From Sporosarcina sp. FSL K6-1522 (GTDB taxonomy: Bacteria > Bacillota > Bacilli > Bacillales_A > Planococcaceae): 64,000 bases of DNA. Below, piece after piece: positions 24,939-34,263 of the stretch (the first letter of the stretch is position 1; each line of letters opens with the position of its first letter). The stretch lies in assembly GCF_038622445.1 (NCBI RefSeq), contig NZ_CP152019.1, forward strand, positions 929,501 to 993,500, read 5' to 3'. The notes below the pieces were generated by a model. The model saw only the letters and a list, made by a program, of their open reading frames with translations, did not search any database and was not told the origin of the DNA. The position numbers were made by a program, and so were the translations under genes.

Positions 24939-25682
24939 TTATTCAACGATTTCAAAGCTTTCTAACATATGATAGAATCTAGCACCGTGGCCTTCTGCGG
25001 CTTCTAGGAAATAGTTAGAAGTGATGATGAAGCTGCCTGTTTTACCGTTGCTAATGACGTAAGTGTGGACGATTTTACTATCTGGCGCATTGCCCGCAGC
25101 TCCATGTAATAGATATCCTTCGACGGGTTCTGTCACGCTTTCGATTGCACGTAGTTCAGGGAAATCTTTTTTCAAATCGGTTTCGACTTTCGTAACGAGT
25201 TCTTCTGGTTTTTCATCTGTTACTTGTTTAATTTCCATAGACACTTGGGGGTACTGGGCTGGTAGTGGTTCGATGGTGGTGATGATATCTGCCTTTTCAC
25301 CCTTTATCATTTTGTAGCGTGTTTCATCGACATAAATAATGTATTCGGCATTTGTGCCTTCGTTCAAGTGAACGTCGGTTTCTTCGTCTTGTCCCTCGAT
25401 GCTTTGAATCAGTGCTTTTTCGGGGACGAATAGTTCTTTCATGCTTTTGACAAATGCCATTCCTGGTTCTGTTTGTAGACTGAATACGATAATCAGGGCA
25501 GCGGCGGCGGTCAGTATGACGGGAATTATCCGCTTTTTCATATGTTTCACGTCACCTTTCTTATCATCAAATAATTCTTTTTCGAGTGCATTCCAAATGT
25601 CGTCTTTGAGCCCATCTGCCTCTTGTTCGGTCCGTTTATGAAGTTGCTCGATTGCTTGTTTATCGAAAGGGTTCATTGTCAC
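24939..25682 (-). CDS. Membrane-anchored anti-sigma factor
   Basis: A 247-aa protein with a cytoplasmic N-terminal ~45 residues (PFDKQAIEQLHKRTEQEADGL...), one helix (IIPVILTAAAALIIVFSL, ~52-70) and a large outer domain with a DUF4367-like end (KTGSFIITSNYFLEAAEGHGARFYHMLESFEIVE). It overlaps the sigma gene stop by 4 bases (GTGA), the hallmark of ECF sigma/anti-sigma pairs. It probably holds the sigma factor until a surface signal. GTG at 25682 or ATG two codons later may start it. Confidence 0.82.
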   Translation of the reverse strand: MTMNPFDKQAIEQLHKRTEQEADGLKDDIWNALEKELFDDKKGDVKHMKKRIIPVILTAAAALIIVFSLQTEPGMAFVKSMKELFVPEKALIQSIEGQDEETDVHLNEGTNAEYIIYVDETRYKMIKGEKADIITTIEPLPAQYPQVSMEIKQVTDEKPEELVTKVETDLKKDFPELRAIESVTEPVEGYLLHGAAGNAPDSKIVHTYVISNGKTGSFIITSNYFLEAAEGHGARFYHMLESFEIVE

Positions 25683-26203
25683 TCGTCCTCCTCTATATTC
25701 AATTGTTTTTTGAGCCGTTTTCGCCCTTTAAATAATCGTGATTTTACCGTGTTGTGATTGAGCCCGAGAATGTCTGCAATTTCTTTTTCAGTAAAGCCTT
25801 TTATATATTTCAAGATGAGTGGGATTCGATGTGCGTCATCGAGCGATTGAATCGTATCGTATAGGTCGGCGAGATGATCGAAAGATTGCTCGGCAAGGGC
25901 AGGGTCATTTTCTAAATCAGGATGTTCGAATTTGGAAAGAGGAGCCTCTTTTTTCAATAATCGCAGACACTCGTTTGTCAAAATTCGATAGAACCACGGA
26001 TCGAATGGTAGTTCTGGCTGATAACTATGAATTTGTCGATACACGCGGATAAATGTTTCCTGCACAGCATCTTTCGCCATTTCTCGATTGCGTGTAATGG
26101 CGGAAGCGGTTCGGATGGCATAGTCCGCATAGGCTTCGTAAAAGAGGCGAAAGGATTCTTTATCGCCCGCTTGAATTTTTTGTATCCAGTCGTTTGTTTC
26201 CAT
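25679..26203 (-). CDS. ECF sigma factor
   Basis: A 174-aa sigma-70 family protein. Region 2 is YEAYADYAIRTASAITRNREMAKDAVQETFIRVYRQI and region 4 is IPLILKYIKGFTEKEIADILGLNHNTVKSRLFKGRKRLK. The ATG follows AAGGAGTG. Coupled to the downstream anti-sigma gene. A minus-strand AAAAC-N15-CGG in the upstream region is similar to the element before the other ECF gene at 12.1 kb, but too weak to call. It is divergent from an FMN reductase that might belong to its regulon. Confidence 0.92.
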   Translation of the reverse strand: METNDWIQKIQAGDKESFRLFYEAYADYAIRTASAITRNREMAKDAVQETFIRVYRQIHSYQPELPFDPWFYRILTNECLRLLKKEAPLSKFEHPDLENDPALAEQSFDHLADLYDTIQSLDDAHRIPLILKYIKGFTEKEIADILGLNHNTVKSRLFKGRKRLKKQLNIEEDE

Positions 26204-26391
26204 ATGAGCTTCACTCCTTTCAAGAACGTACGGTATTTTGTCGCTCTTACTATACTTACCCGTCTACGAGTGAAAAAGTTTTCGAATATGTAAAATTTGT
26301 TGCCAGTTGAGCATTCCAGCGTATGTAAGTAGTGTACCTCGTGTAAAATACAGACATAGCTGAAAATTTAGGGAATAGAGGAGAGAGGCCT

Positions 26392-26940
26392 ATGAAGATT
26401 GTGGCACTTGTCGGGAGCTTACGTGAAAACTCATTCAATATGCAGTTGGTGAAAACGATTCAGAAAAGATATCGTACACTGTTTGACGTGGAAATCGCGG
26501 ATATCGGGATTCTGCCGCATTACAACGAAGATGATGAGCATGCACCTTCAGAAGAAGTGAAGTGGTATAAACAGCAAATTGTAGAAGCGGATGCGGTCAT
26601 AATTAGCACACCTGAATTCAACTGGTCGATACCGGGCGTACTACAAAATGCATTGGATTGGCTATCAAGAGTGGAACGACCACTTGTTGGGAAGCCGGTT
26701 CTACCGATGGGTGTCTCTCAAGGAGCGCTTGGCACAGTGAGGGCACAATTACATTTGCGCCAAGTATTAATGAGCATGGGCATTAACGCCAATATTTTAC
26801 CACCGGCAGGCAATGAAATTTTCATCGGCGCAGCGGGGCAAAAATTTCAAGACGGCGAATTGACAGATGAAGCAACATTACAGTTTTTAGATCAAGTCAT
26901 GGATAATTTTGTTGCGTTTGTTAAAGAAGAAACGAAGTAA
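26392..26940 (+). CDS. NADPH-dependent FMN reductase (azoreductase/chromate reductase type)
   Basis: A 182-aa flavodoxin-fold enzyme. The FMN phosphate loop is GSLRENSFNMQLV (8-20), and STPEFNWSIPGVLQNALDW is the conserved flavin-binding and dimer segment. It would reduce FMN, quinones, azo dyes or chromate with NADPH. The ribosome site is GAGGAGAGAGG. It is a single gene with its own terminator, divergent from the ECF sigma operon. Confidence 0.9.
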   Translation: MKIVALVGSLRENSFNMQLVKTIQKRYRTLFDVEIADIGILPHYNEDDEHAPSEEVKWYKQQIVEADAVIISTPEFNWSIPGVLQNALDWLSRVERPLVGKPVLPMGVSQGALGTVRAQLHLRQVLMSMGINANILPPAGNEIFIGAAGQKFQDGELTDEATLQFLDQVMDNFVAFVKEETK

Positions 26941-26959
26941 GGTTTACATTATTATGATA

Positions 26960-27012
26960 GAAAAACACCTTTTTGATGTTGTAGACGACCATCGAAAAGG
27001 TGTTTTTCTATT
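26960..27012 (+). terminator. Terminator of the FMN reductase gene
   Basis: AAAAACACCTTTT..GAT pairs with ATC..AAAAGGTGTTTTT, followed by a T-run. Confidence 0.85.
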
Positions 27013-27119
27013 TTGATTGTCCGTGTGATGTTGAAAAAATGAACTTGCCAAATACTTTTGAGCGTGCGAATATTGTTGTTGAATGATTCTACCAATTCAG
27101 GAATCTGGGGGACTAATAT

Positions 27120-27944
27120 ATGAAAATCTACGTATCTGTGGATATGGAAGGCATTACAGGGTTACCAGACTACACGTTTGTGGATTCGGCCCGACACAAT
27201 TATGAGCGAGCACGGCGGATTATGACAGAGGAAGCGAATGTGATTATTCGTGCGGCATTGGACAAAGGGGCAAAGCAAGTTCTTGTGAATGACAGCCATT
27301 CGAAAATGAATAACTTGCTCGTTGAAGAACTGCATCCGGAAGCGGATTTTATTACGGGTGATTTGAAACCACTTTCGATGGTTCAGTCGATTGATGAATC
27401 GTTTGAAGGGGCTATTTTTGCGGGATACCATGCACGTGCGGGACAGCCGGGTGTCATGAGCCATTCGATGGTTTTTGCGGTACGTAAGATGTTTATCAAT
27501 GATGTTGAAATTGGGGAATTGGGCTTCAATGCTTATGTTGCAGGCCATTTTGGTGTGCCGGTCATACTGGTAGCTGGCGATGACGGCGCGTGTCGTGAAG
27601 CGGAAGCACTCATTCCGGGCGTTGTGACGGCAGCAGTCAAGCAGTCGATTTCGAGATCAGCTGTGCAAACCTTGCATCCTCAAAAAGCGCATGCATTGCT
27701 AGAAGTGAAAACGACTGAGGCGATTGCCAAGCGAAAAACAATTCAGCCGCTTGTGCCGCCTGAAAATCCGGTACTGCGCATTGAATTTACCAATTATGGA
27801 CAAGCAGAATGGGCGGCGCTGATGCCGGGTTGTGAAATTGAGCCGGGAACGACAACGGTGAAATTCGAAGCGAGGGACATTATTGAGGCTTATCGTGCAA
27901 TGCTTGTTATGATTGAGTTGGCATTGCAAACAAAGTTTTGCTGA
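27120..27944 (+). CDS. dppA: D-aminopeptidase DppA (M55)
   Basis: A 274-aa zinc peptidase that releases N-terminal D-amino acids such as D-Ala. All residues expected from B. subtilis DppA are in register: Asp8 and Glu10 (SVDMEG), His60 (NDSH), His104 (GYHARAG), His115 (SHS) and Glu133 (GELGFNAY). It opens a salvage locus with an LD-carboxypeptidase, a dipeptidase and a peptide importer, the same logic as the dpp-ykf operon of B. subtilis. A GGGG ribosome site lies 8 bases upstream. Confidence 0.94.
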   Translation: MKIYVSVDMEGITGLPDYTFVDSARHNYERARRIMTEEANVIIRAALDKGAKQVLVNDSHSKMNNLLVEELHPEADFITGDLKPLSMVQSIDESFEGAIFAGYHARAGQPGVMSHSMVFAVRKMFINDVEIGELGFNAYVAGHFGVPVILVAGDDGACREAEALIPGVVTAAVKQSISRSAVQTLHPQKAHALLEVKTTEAIAKRKTIQPLVPPENPVLRIEFTNYGQAEWAALMPGCEIEPGTTTVKFEARDIIEAYRAMLVMIELALQTKFC

Positions 27945-27979
27945 CAATGCACGCGAGAAAGTAGAAAAGAGGGTTACAC

Positions 27980-28903
27980 ATGCGATTAAGACCAGAAAGA
28001 CTCGCTGTAGGTGATACGGTTGGCATTATTGCACCAGCAAGTCCGCCGAATAGAGAGAACTTGCAACGGGCATTGGCCTTTTTAGAAGAACTTGGCTTGA
28101 AGTATAAAATGGGTAAACATGTCGACAAGGTCAATGGACATTTGGCAGGAACTGATGCGCAACGAGCCGAGGATTTCCATGCGATGTTTGAAGATGACAG
28201 TATCAAAGGGATTATCTGTGCGGGTGGCGGGTACGGAACGGCTCGTTTTGCACAAAGTATCGACTATCAATTGGTTAAAGAACATCCGAAAATCTTCTGG
28301 GGATATAGCGATATTACGTATTTACATAGTGCCCTAGGGAAGTATTCGGATATTGTGACGTTCCATGGTCCGATGCTGGCATCAGATGTAGGGAAAGATT
28401 CATTCCAGGATTTATCCAAGAAGATGTTCCAGCAATTGTTTATGCCGATGGAATTGCATTATACAGAGGCAATTTCACCATTGACAACGCTATCCGAGGG
28501 AAGTGCGAGGGGCGAGTTAGTAGGAGGAAATCTCTCACTCATAACGAGTGCAATTGGTACGAAGTACGAACTCGATATGAAGGGCAAACTGCTCTTAATC
28601 GAGGATGTTGGGGAAGCACCTTATCGTATTGATGGCATGTTGAATCAGTTGAAGCTAGCAGGGAAATTGGATGAAGTGCAAGGGGTTGTCGTTGGGGATT
28701 TCTCAAAAGTAGATCGGGAGAAAAAGGACAACTCGCAGACGATCGACGAGGTATTCGATCATTATTTAGGGAATCTCAATAAGCCTGTTGTCAAAGGATT
28801 TAAGATTGGTCATTGCCAACCGCATTTTGCTGTGCCGTTGGGAGTAGAGGCAAAGTTAGATGCAACTGCAAAAACGTTAACAGTACTTCCAGGTGTTCAA
28901 TAA
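27980..28903 (+). CDS. ykfA: LD-carboxypeptidase (S66, LdcA/YkfA family)
   Basis: A 307-aa serine carboxypeptidase that trims D-Ala (or D-amino acids) from muropeptides. The fold start GDTVGIIAPASPP, the GGGYGTAR turn, the nucleophile in FWGYSDIT (Ser110), GELVGGNLSLI and the C-terminal His in GHCQPHFAVPLG are the family landmarks. It is 35 bases downstream of dppA. With the neighbours it should convert cell-wall tri/tetrapeptides to smaller usable peptides in the cytoplasm. Confidence 0.92.
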   Translation: MRLRPERLAVGDTVGIIAPASPPNRENLQRALAFLEELGLKYKMGKHVDKVNGHLAGTDAQRAEDFHAMFEDDSIKGIICAGGGYGTARFAQSIDYQLVKEHPKIFWGYSDITYLHSALGKYSDIVTFHGPMLASDVGKDSFQDLSKKMFQQLFMPMELHYTEAISPLTTLSEGSARGELVGGNLSLITSAIGTKYELDMKGKLLLIEDVGEAPYRIDGMLNQLKLAGKLDEVQGVVVGDFSKVDREKKDNSQTIDEVFDHYLGNLNKPVVKGFKIGHCQPHFAVPLGVEAKLDATAKTLTVLPGVQ

Positions 28904-28920
28904 GAAAGGGGAATGGGATT

Positions 28921-29847
28921 ATGCAAATTATTGACTTACATTGTGATGCATTGTTAAAACTCTATGAATCTAAGGGGAAAGTGAAGTTTCGGGATTCTCT
29001 GGAACTGGATACCAACTATGAGAGACTTGTGGCGGGGGGCGTAAAAGTACAAGCATTCGCGATTTTCATTTACCCAGACATCAAGTCGGATCAAAAGTTC
29101 CAAGTTGCGTTAGATCAAATCCATTATTTCTACACGGATGTCCTAGCAAATAATCCGAATATGAAACATATTAAGGAATGGAGCGATTTCGATCAGCTTA
29201 AAGAGGGGGAAATCGGGGCGGTACTAACGCTTGAAGGCGTAGATGCAATCGGCAATGACTTGCAAAAGCTATCCATTCTTCATCAGTTGGGTGTTCGTTC
29301 GATTGGGCTGACATGGAATAATGCGAACTTGGCTGCAGATGGTGCAGGGGAGCCACGTGGAGCTGGTCTGACAACATTCGGGAAAGAAATTGTGCAGTTT
29401 AACAACGACCATAAAATCTTGACGGACGTCTCTCATTTATGCGAAAAAGCTTTTTGGGATGTCATGGAGGAAGCACGCTATCCGATTGCTAGCCATTCCA
29501 ACGCGCGGGCGCTCTGCAATCATGTCCGTAATTTACATGATGAGCAAGCGAAAGCGATGTTTGAGAAAAATGGCCTGATCCATGTCGTCTACTGTCCGCA
29601 ATTTGTGAAGGAGCAAGGAGACGTAACGATTGATGATTTAATCAAACATATTGATCACTTCTGTGCATTAGGAGGAGAAAAGCAAATCGGATTAGGCTCG
29701 GACTTCGATGGTATTATGACGAAAGTTCAAGGACTAGAAGATGCATCTAAGTATCCGAACTTAATCAACGAATTGCTGAAACGTTACAGTGAAGATACAG
29801 TGAAAGGCTTTGCTTATCAAAACTTCTTAGATTATCGTCCGAAGTAA
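28921..29847 (+). CDS. Membrane dipeptidase (M19, renal dipeptidase family)
   Basis: A 308-aa zinc dipeptidase. The first metal pair is DLHCDAL (His/Asp), followed by the bridging Glu in LTLEGVDAIG, SHLCEKAFWD and ASHSNARALCNH, and GLGSDFDGI. These enzymes cleave L,D- and L,L-dipeptides and fit the D-amino acid theme of the locus. The start is ATG at 28921 after AAAGGGGAATGG. The last 16 bases overlap the convergent DUF3899 gene. Confidence 0.93.
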   Translation: MQIIDLHCDALLKLYESKGKVKFRDSLELDTNYERLVAGGVKVQAFAIFIYPDIKSDQKFQVALDQIHYFYTDVLANNPNMKHIKEWSDFDQLKEGEIGAVLTLEGVDAIGNDLQKLSILHQLGVRSIGLTWNNANLAADGAGEPRGAGLTTFGKEIVQFNNDHKILTDVSHLCEKAFWDVMEEARYPIASHSNARALCNHVRNLHDEQAKAMFEKNGLIHVVYCPQFVKEQGDVTIDDLIKHIDHFCALGGEKQIGLGSDFDGIMTKVQGLEDASKYPNLINELLKRYSEDTVKGFAYQNFLDYRPK

Positions 29848-30209
29848 ACGACGACGAACGAGGCAGCCACGCTCAATACAAAGTAGTAGCCACCGAGGGA
29901 GAGCAGGGATGTTAAGAACGGAAAGCGTTTGACATACGTCCCGCCTTCGCGGCCTCTTCCCTCGCCATGCTGAATCGCTTGTTCACGTTTATTCACAGCG
30001 GAAAAGAATCGCCTAGAATTTTTGAGAAAGGCCGTGAAAAAGCCTTCTTGGATGATAAGTAATGCACTACCGACGACGAGTAAAATGAGGCCTAGATAGA
30101 AAAGGATATCTAAAAAGGTAACAATTTGGCTTGTCGAAAAAAGGATGAAAAAAAGTAATAGTACAATTGGAATGATGAATAATGGGACAAGCAGTTTATT
30201 TTTTGTCAT
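29832..30209 (-). CDS. DUF3899-like membrane protein
   Basis: A 125-aa protein with two N-terminal helices (residues ~7-25 and 31-52), a basic cytoplasmic loop (FLKNSRRFFSAVNKREQAIQ) and a C-terminal helix ending VVVYFGR. It resembles the small DUF3899 membrane proteins of bacilli. It is the only gene on the minus strand inside the peptide-salvage locus and overlaps the dipeptidase end by 16 bases, tail to tail. The function is unknown. Confidence 0.68.
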   Translation of the reverse strand: MTKNKLLVPLFIIPIVLLLFFILFSTSQIVTFLDILFYLGLILLVVGSALLIIQEGFFTAFLKNSRRFFSAVNKREQAIQHGEGRGREGGTYVKRFPFLTSLLSLGGYYFVLSVAASFVVVYFGR

Positions 30210-30291
30210 TGGAATAGGTCAGCTCCTAGCTTTCTCTGTCAGAATACCAATAAAATTAACTAATAATTAAAAGTCTTATTGCTATTCTAAG

Positions 30292-30305
30292 TGTAGGCGC
30301 TTACA
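30292..30305 (+). promoter_or_regulatory. cre-like site upstream of the peptide ABC operon
   Basis: TGTAGGCGCTTACA differs from the palindromic CcpA target TGTAAGCGCTTACA by one base. It lies 47-60 bases before the binding-protein start codon, so CcpA-mediated catabolite repression is likely. Confidence 0.6.
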
Positions 30306-30351
30306 ATTGCTATATTAAATTAATAAAATAGTACAAGGGGGTAATTGGGAG

Positions 30352-32004
30352 ATGAAGAGAAAAACGTGGTTGGGGTTCATGTTTTTAGCAATATTTGCGT
30401 TGCTTGTTTCAGGTTGTAACTTTAGTTCAACAGAAAAAGACACAGGCGACAAGAAAGATGATGGAGAGAAAAAGGAAGACGGCAAGGTAGCACAAGTGTT
30501 GAACTTGGGCGTAACGGCTGATATTCCTACACTAGATTCTACAAAAGCACATGACGCGATTGCATTTGACGTATTGAATAACGTCAATGAGGGGCTATTC
30601 CGTCAAGACGAAAACAATCAGCCTGTTCCGATTCTAGCTGAACAGCATGAAAAAAGTGAAGATGGCACAGTTCATACATTTACAATTAAAGAATCAACTT
30701 GGGCTAATGGTGAGCCTGTAACGGCTGCTGACTTTGAATATGCATGGAAACGTGTCATGAAAGAAGCGGGCCCATACAACTACATGCTTGTAACTGCAGG
30801 TATTAAAAATGCTGAGCCGATTATGGATGAGGAAATGGATGCAGCGGAGCTAGGCGTTAAAGCAATTGATGAAAAAACGCTTGAAGTAACGCTTGAAAGT
30901 GCAAATCCATTGTTTGAAACGCTACTGGCGTTCCCAACATTCTTCCCACAAAACCAAAAGTTTGTTGAAGAGCAAGGAGATCAGTATGCGCTTGAACCTG
31001 AAAACATTTTGTCTAATGGACCGTTTAAACTAACGAATTGGACGCACGAACAAAGCTGGAAAATGGTTAAAAACGATACGTATTGGGATGCAGCGAATGT
31101 AAAGCTTGATGAAGTCAATACGATTGTTGTCAAAGATCCTTCTGCGGGTGCAAACTTATATGAAACGGGTAAAGTTGACCGCGTTAGGCTAACATCTGCA
31201 TTGATCGATCAATATGCGGATAATAAAGATTTCAATATTGAACAAGAGTCAGGCATCGTATTTTTACGCTTTAACCATAATCATGAAATATTGAAAAATC
31301 CGGACATTCGCCGCGCAATTGGTATGGCAATTGACCGTCAAGGTTTGACAGATGTCATTCTAAAAGACGGTTCTGCACCACTATATGGCGTAGTTGCAGG
31401 AGGATTCTACTTCTCACCTGAGAAAAAAGATTACCGTGAATTGAATGGTGATTTCAATAAGGGAACAGTTGAAGAAGCGAAAGCGCTTTGGGAAAAAGCG
31501 CTGGCTGACACTGGTCAAAAAGAATTGACTGTGTCACTCAATATCGCGGATTCTGATGAAATGAAAAAAGTAGCAGAATACCTACAAGCTCAATTGGAGG
31601 ATAATCTACCAGGCTTCAAATTGGAGATTAAAGCAGTACCTTTCGCACAACGTCTTGAAATTGAAAAAGCGATCGAATATGAATTGTCTCTGTCTACATG
31701 GGGACCTGACTATAGTGACCCGATGACATATCTTGATATGTGGGTAAACGGTAGTTCTTCTAACCGTATGGACTACAGCAATCCGAAAATCGACGAGCTT
31801 GTTCAGCAAGCACGTGTAGAGACAGATCTAAGCAAGCGTTATGAACTCCTTCTTAGCATTGAAAAAGTGCTATTGGAAGAAGATTATGCAATTGCACCAC
31901 TTTACCAACGCGGTGCTGCAATTCTAAAACGTGACACAGTGCAAAATCTTGTCAAACATCCATCTGGAGCAGAATTCACTTACAAAGGTGCTTATATCGA
32001 ATAA
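30352..32004 (+). CDS. dppE: Peptide ABC transporter substrate-binding lipoprotein (DppE/OppA family)
   Basis: A 550-aa SBP_bac_5 protein. The signal peptide ends in a lipobox LVSGC (Cys23), followed by a charged linker rich in Asp, Lys and Glu. The family blocks PTLDSTKAHDAIAFDVLNNV, WANGEPVTAADFEYAWKRVM, GPFKLTNWTHEQSW and the C-terminal YSNPKIDELVQQA are present. It captures di- or oligopeptides outside the membrane. A strong ribosome site (AAGGGGG) lies farther upstream than usual. A terminator follows at 32031, so it may be made in excess over the membrane subunits. Confidence 0.92.
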   Translation: MKRKTWLGFMFLAIFALLVSGCNFSSTEKDTGDKKDDGEKKEDGKVAQVLNLGVTADIPTLDSTKAHDAIAFDVLNNVNEGLFRQDENNQPVPILAEQHEKSEDGTVHTFTIKESTWANGEPVTAADFEYAWKRVMKEAGPYNYMLVTAGIKNAEPIMDEEMDAAELGVKAIDEKTLEVTLESANPLFETLLAFPTFFPQNQKFVEEQGDQYALEPENILSNGPFKLTNWTHEQSWKMVKNDTYWDAANVKLDEVNTIVVKDPSAGANLYETGKVDRVRLTSALIDQYADNKDFNIEQESGIVFLRFNHNHEILKNPDIRRAIGMAIDRQGLTDVILKDGSAPLYGVVAGGFYFSPEKKDYRELNGDFNKGTVEEAKALWEKALADTGQKELTVSLNIADSDEMKKVAEYLQAQLEDNLPGFKLEIKAVPFAQRLEIEKAIEYELSLSTWGPDYSDPMTYLDMWVNGSSSNRMDYSNPKIDELVQQARVETDLSKRYELLLSIEKVLLEEDYAIAPLYQRGAAILKRDTVQNLVKHPSGAEFTYKGAYIE

Positions 32005-32030
32005 TTTAGCCGTTTGAAAGTAGTAGAAGA

Positions 32031-32066
32031 GCGAAGGTGTATCTACTGGTGCACCTTCGTTTTTTC
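32031..32066 (+). terminator. Intra-operon terminator after the binding-protein gene
   Basis: CGAAGGTG (32032-32039) pairs with CACCTTCG (32052-32059), followed by a T-run. It would attenuate transcription between the binding protein and the permease genes. Confidence 0.8.
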
Positions 32067-32071
32067 CTTTT

Positions 32072-32226
32072 GTCGTCTAGGCGCTTGCGCTTTTGGGGTA
32101 TCGTCTAGGCTCCAGGCGCCAGATGCTCGGGTCATAAGTCAAGCCGACTCTGTGGCAAAGATCGCCACGCCGTCGGCTCGCCTTATGCCTGTCGCATCTA
32201 AGCAGGCGCCCTGCGCTTTTGTTTTA
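32072..32226. repeat. Dispersed intergenic repeat (CTAGGCGCTTGCGC...GCGCCCTGCGCTTTT type)
   Basis: A GC-rich 155-base element unlike its surroundings. Ends are GTCTAGGCGCTTGCGCTTTT and GGCGCCCTGCGCTTTT. Inside, AGATGC (32121-32126) pairs with GCATCT (32194-32199) and AGCCGAC (32142-32148) with GTCGGCT (32172-32178). The ends match, from memory, a repeat family found in many copies in Bacillus-type genomes with an internal hairpin and a variable centre. It carries no real gene. It sits between the binding-protein and permease genes. Confidence 0.75.
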
Positions 32227-32270
32227 TCGTTCAACATAGAAGAGCTTGTCAAGAAATTGGGGTGTTTAAT

Positions 32271-33203
32271 TTGAAGGGCTACATAGTGAAACGATTTGGC
32301 TTTATGATTATCACATTGTTTATCATTACGACCGCGACGTTCTTTCTCATGCAATTACTACCAGGGACGCCATTTAGCAATCCTGAGAAATTGTCAGAGA
32401 AGCAGCTGATGATTTTGAATGCCAAGTATGGATTGGACCAGCCGGCCGCAATCCAATATCTCCGCTATTTGGGGAATTTAGTGCAAGGTGATTTTGGTTA
32501 TTCTTTCCAGTATGAAGGTCGAACTGTCGAAAGTATGATTGTCGATCGAATCGGTCCTTCGGCAATGATTGGTTTACAAGCCCTTGTTTTTGGGACGATT
32601 GTCGGGCTTGTATTGGGGATTATATCTGCGCTAAGACATAATACGATTCTTGACTACGGGGCTGTAACGCTTGCGGTGCTTGGGATGTCGATTCCATCAT
32701 TCGTATTTGCGGCATTGCTACAGTATTTTGTTGGGGTGAAGTGGGGGATTTTACCTGTCGCTTTATGGGAAAGTTATGCCAGTACCATTTTACCGTCCTT
32801 TGCGCTTTCTGTGACGGTTATTGCGACGGTCGCCCGATTTATACGCAGTGAAATGCTTGAAGTATTAGGACAGGATTATGTGACAACGGCTAGGGCAAAA
32901 GGCTTGCGTGAACTAACGGTGATCTCGAAGCACGTCATTCGAAATGCACTCATTCCTGTTGTGACGATGCTGGGTCCACTAGCAGTTTCAATTATGACTG
33001 GAACCTTAGTCATTGAAAAAATCTTTGCTGTTCCAGGGCTTGGAGAACAGTTTACATTATCGATTCTTGTTCTCGACTACAGCGTAATTATGGGTATCAC
33101 GTTATTTTACAGCGCGCTATTTATCGTTGTTGTGTTCATCGTCGATATTTTATATGGGCTACTAGATCCCCGAATTGATTATAAACAGGGGGGACAGGCA
33201 TGA
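32271..33203 (+). CDS. dppB: Peptide ABC transporter permease (DppB/OppB family)
   Basis: A 310-aa membrane protein with about six helices, starting at TTG 32271 (GGGGTG six bases before; a GTG lies three codons upstream). The family N-terminus MQLLPGTPFSNPEKLS and the EAA-type loop TARAKGLRELTVISKHVIRNALIPV are present. It forms the channel with the next gene product, with which it overlaps by 4 bases. It is separated from the binding-protein gene by a terminator and a repeat. Confidence 0.9.
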   Translation: MKGYIVKRFGFMIITLFIITTATFFLMQLLPGTPFSNPEKLSEKQLMILNAKYGLDQPAAIQYLRYLGNLVQGDFGYSFQYEGRTVESMIVDRIGPSAMIGLQALVFGTIVGLVLGIISALRHNTILDYGAVTLAVLGMSIPSFVFAALLQYFVGVKWGILPVALWESYASTILPSFALSVTVIATVARFIRSEMLEVLGQDYVTTARAKGLRELTVISKHVIRNALIPVVTMLGPLAVSIMTGTLVIEKIFAVPGLGEQFTLSILVLDYSVIMGITLFYSALFIVVVFIVDILYGLLDPRIDYKQGGQA

Positions 33204-34249
33204 GTAAAAGTACAATTGATCAACAAGAATCCATTGTAAAAGAACGAGTAGATGCACATGAAATTACTGCGGATTTATTTGTACCGGCGCCATTAGATCC
33301 AGAAAAAAATGAAGAAATTACAACGCCGTCTGTGTCATTTTGGCAAGAGGCGTTCCATCGCTTATTCAAAAATAAAGGAGCGGTTATTTCTCTTGTTGTA
33401 CTTATAGCGCTAATCGTGTTGGCGCTTGTGGGTCCGTTGCTGAACGAGCATACGTATCGAAGCCAAAACTTGGTCCATTCCAATTTACCTGCCAAAGTCC
33501 CTGGACTTGAGTGGCTTGGGTTTAACGGAAAGGACGTAAAGGGCGTTGATGTGTATGAAACGAGAGGGATAGAAGAGAACTATTGGTTCGGAACGGATGA
33601 ATTCGGCCGTGATTTGTGGACGAGGGTGTGGAAGGGGACGCAAATTTCCTTATTCATCGCACTCGTCGCAGCGGCTTTGGATTTAGTCATTGGTGTTGTC
33701 TATGGCGGTATTTCCTCGTTTTACGGAGGGCGAGTAGACAATCTTATGCAGCGGATTATCGAAGTATTAATGGGTATTCCGAATTTGATTATCATTATTT
33801 TGTTTATCCTGATTCTTGAACCGGGGATTACGTCGATTATTTTGGCGATGGTCATAACCGGTTGGGTAGGGATGGCGAGGGTTGTACGCGGACAAATTTT
33901 GCAGTTGAAAGGTCAAGAATTTGTTTTAGCCTCTCAAACGCTGGGGGCATCGAATTTCCGCCTCATTAGTAGACATTTGCTGCCGAACGTCATGGGTCCG
34001 ATTATTGTAACTATCATGTTTACCATTCCGACAGCGATTTTCTTTGAAGCCTTTTTAAGTTTTATCGGTTTAGGATTGCAGGCACCGCAAGCTTCGCTTG
34101 GGGTTTTGATTGAAGATGGTTATAAATCAATGAGGTATTTTGCATACAAACTCGTTTTCCCGGCGATTGTTATTAGTGCGATTATGATTTGCTTCAACTT
34201 GTTGGCTGATGGATTACGGGATGCGTTAGATCCAAAAATGAGAAAATAA
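33200..34249 (+). CDS. dppC: Peptide ABC transporter permease (DppC/OppC family)
   Basis: A 349-aa permease with an N-terminal cytoplasmic tail of about 55 residues, a first helix, an outer loop with FGTDEFGRDLWTRVWKGTQISL (the OppC signature) and the EAA loop ASQTLGASNFRLISRHLLPNVMGPI. A GGGGGG ribosome site lies within the end of the upstream gene. It pairs with DppB in the membrane. Confidence 0.92.
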   Translation: MSKSTIDQQESIVKERVDAHEITADLFVPAPLDPEKNEEITTPSVSFWQEAFHRLFKNKGAVISLVVLIALIVLALVGPLLNEHTYRSQNLVHSNLPAKVPGLEWLGFNGKDVKGVDVYETRGIEENYWFGTDEFGRDLWTRVWKGTQISLFIALVAAALDLVIGVVYGGISSFYGGRVDNLMQRIIEVLMGIPNLIIIILFILILEPGITSIILAMVITGWVGMARVVRGQILQLKGQEFVLASQTLGASNFRLISRHLLPNVMGPIIVTIMFTIPTAIFFEAFLSFIGLGLQAPQASLGVLIEDGYKSMRYFAYKLVFPAIVISAIMICFNLLADGLRDALDPKMRK

Positions 34250-34263
34250 GGGGTGGGTCATGT

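Noticed and set aside
26255-26290. ECF autoregulatory promoter before the second sigma gene
   Set aside because: AAAAC-N15-CGG on the minus strand is too degenerate to call without the regulon.
32014-32354. Small open frames on either strand over the GC-rich repeat
   Set aside because: They span a terminator and a dispersed repeat with hairpins; no coding signature.
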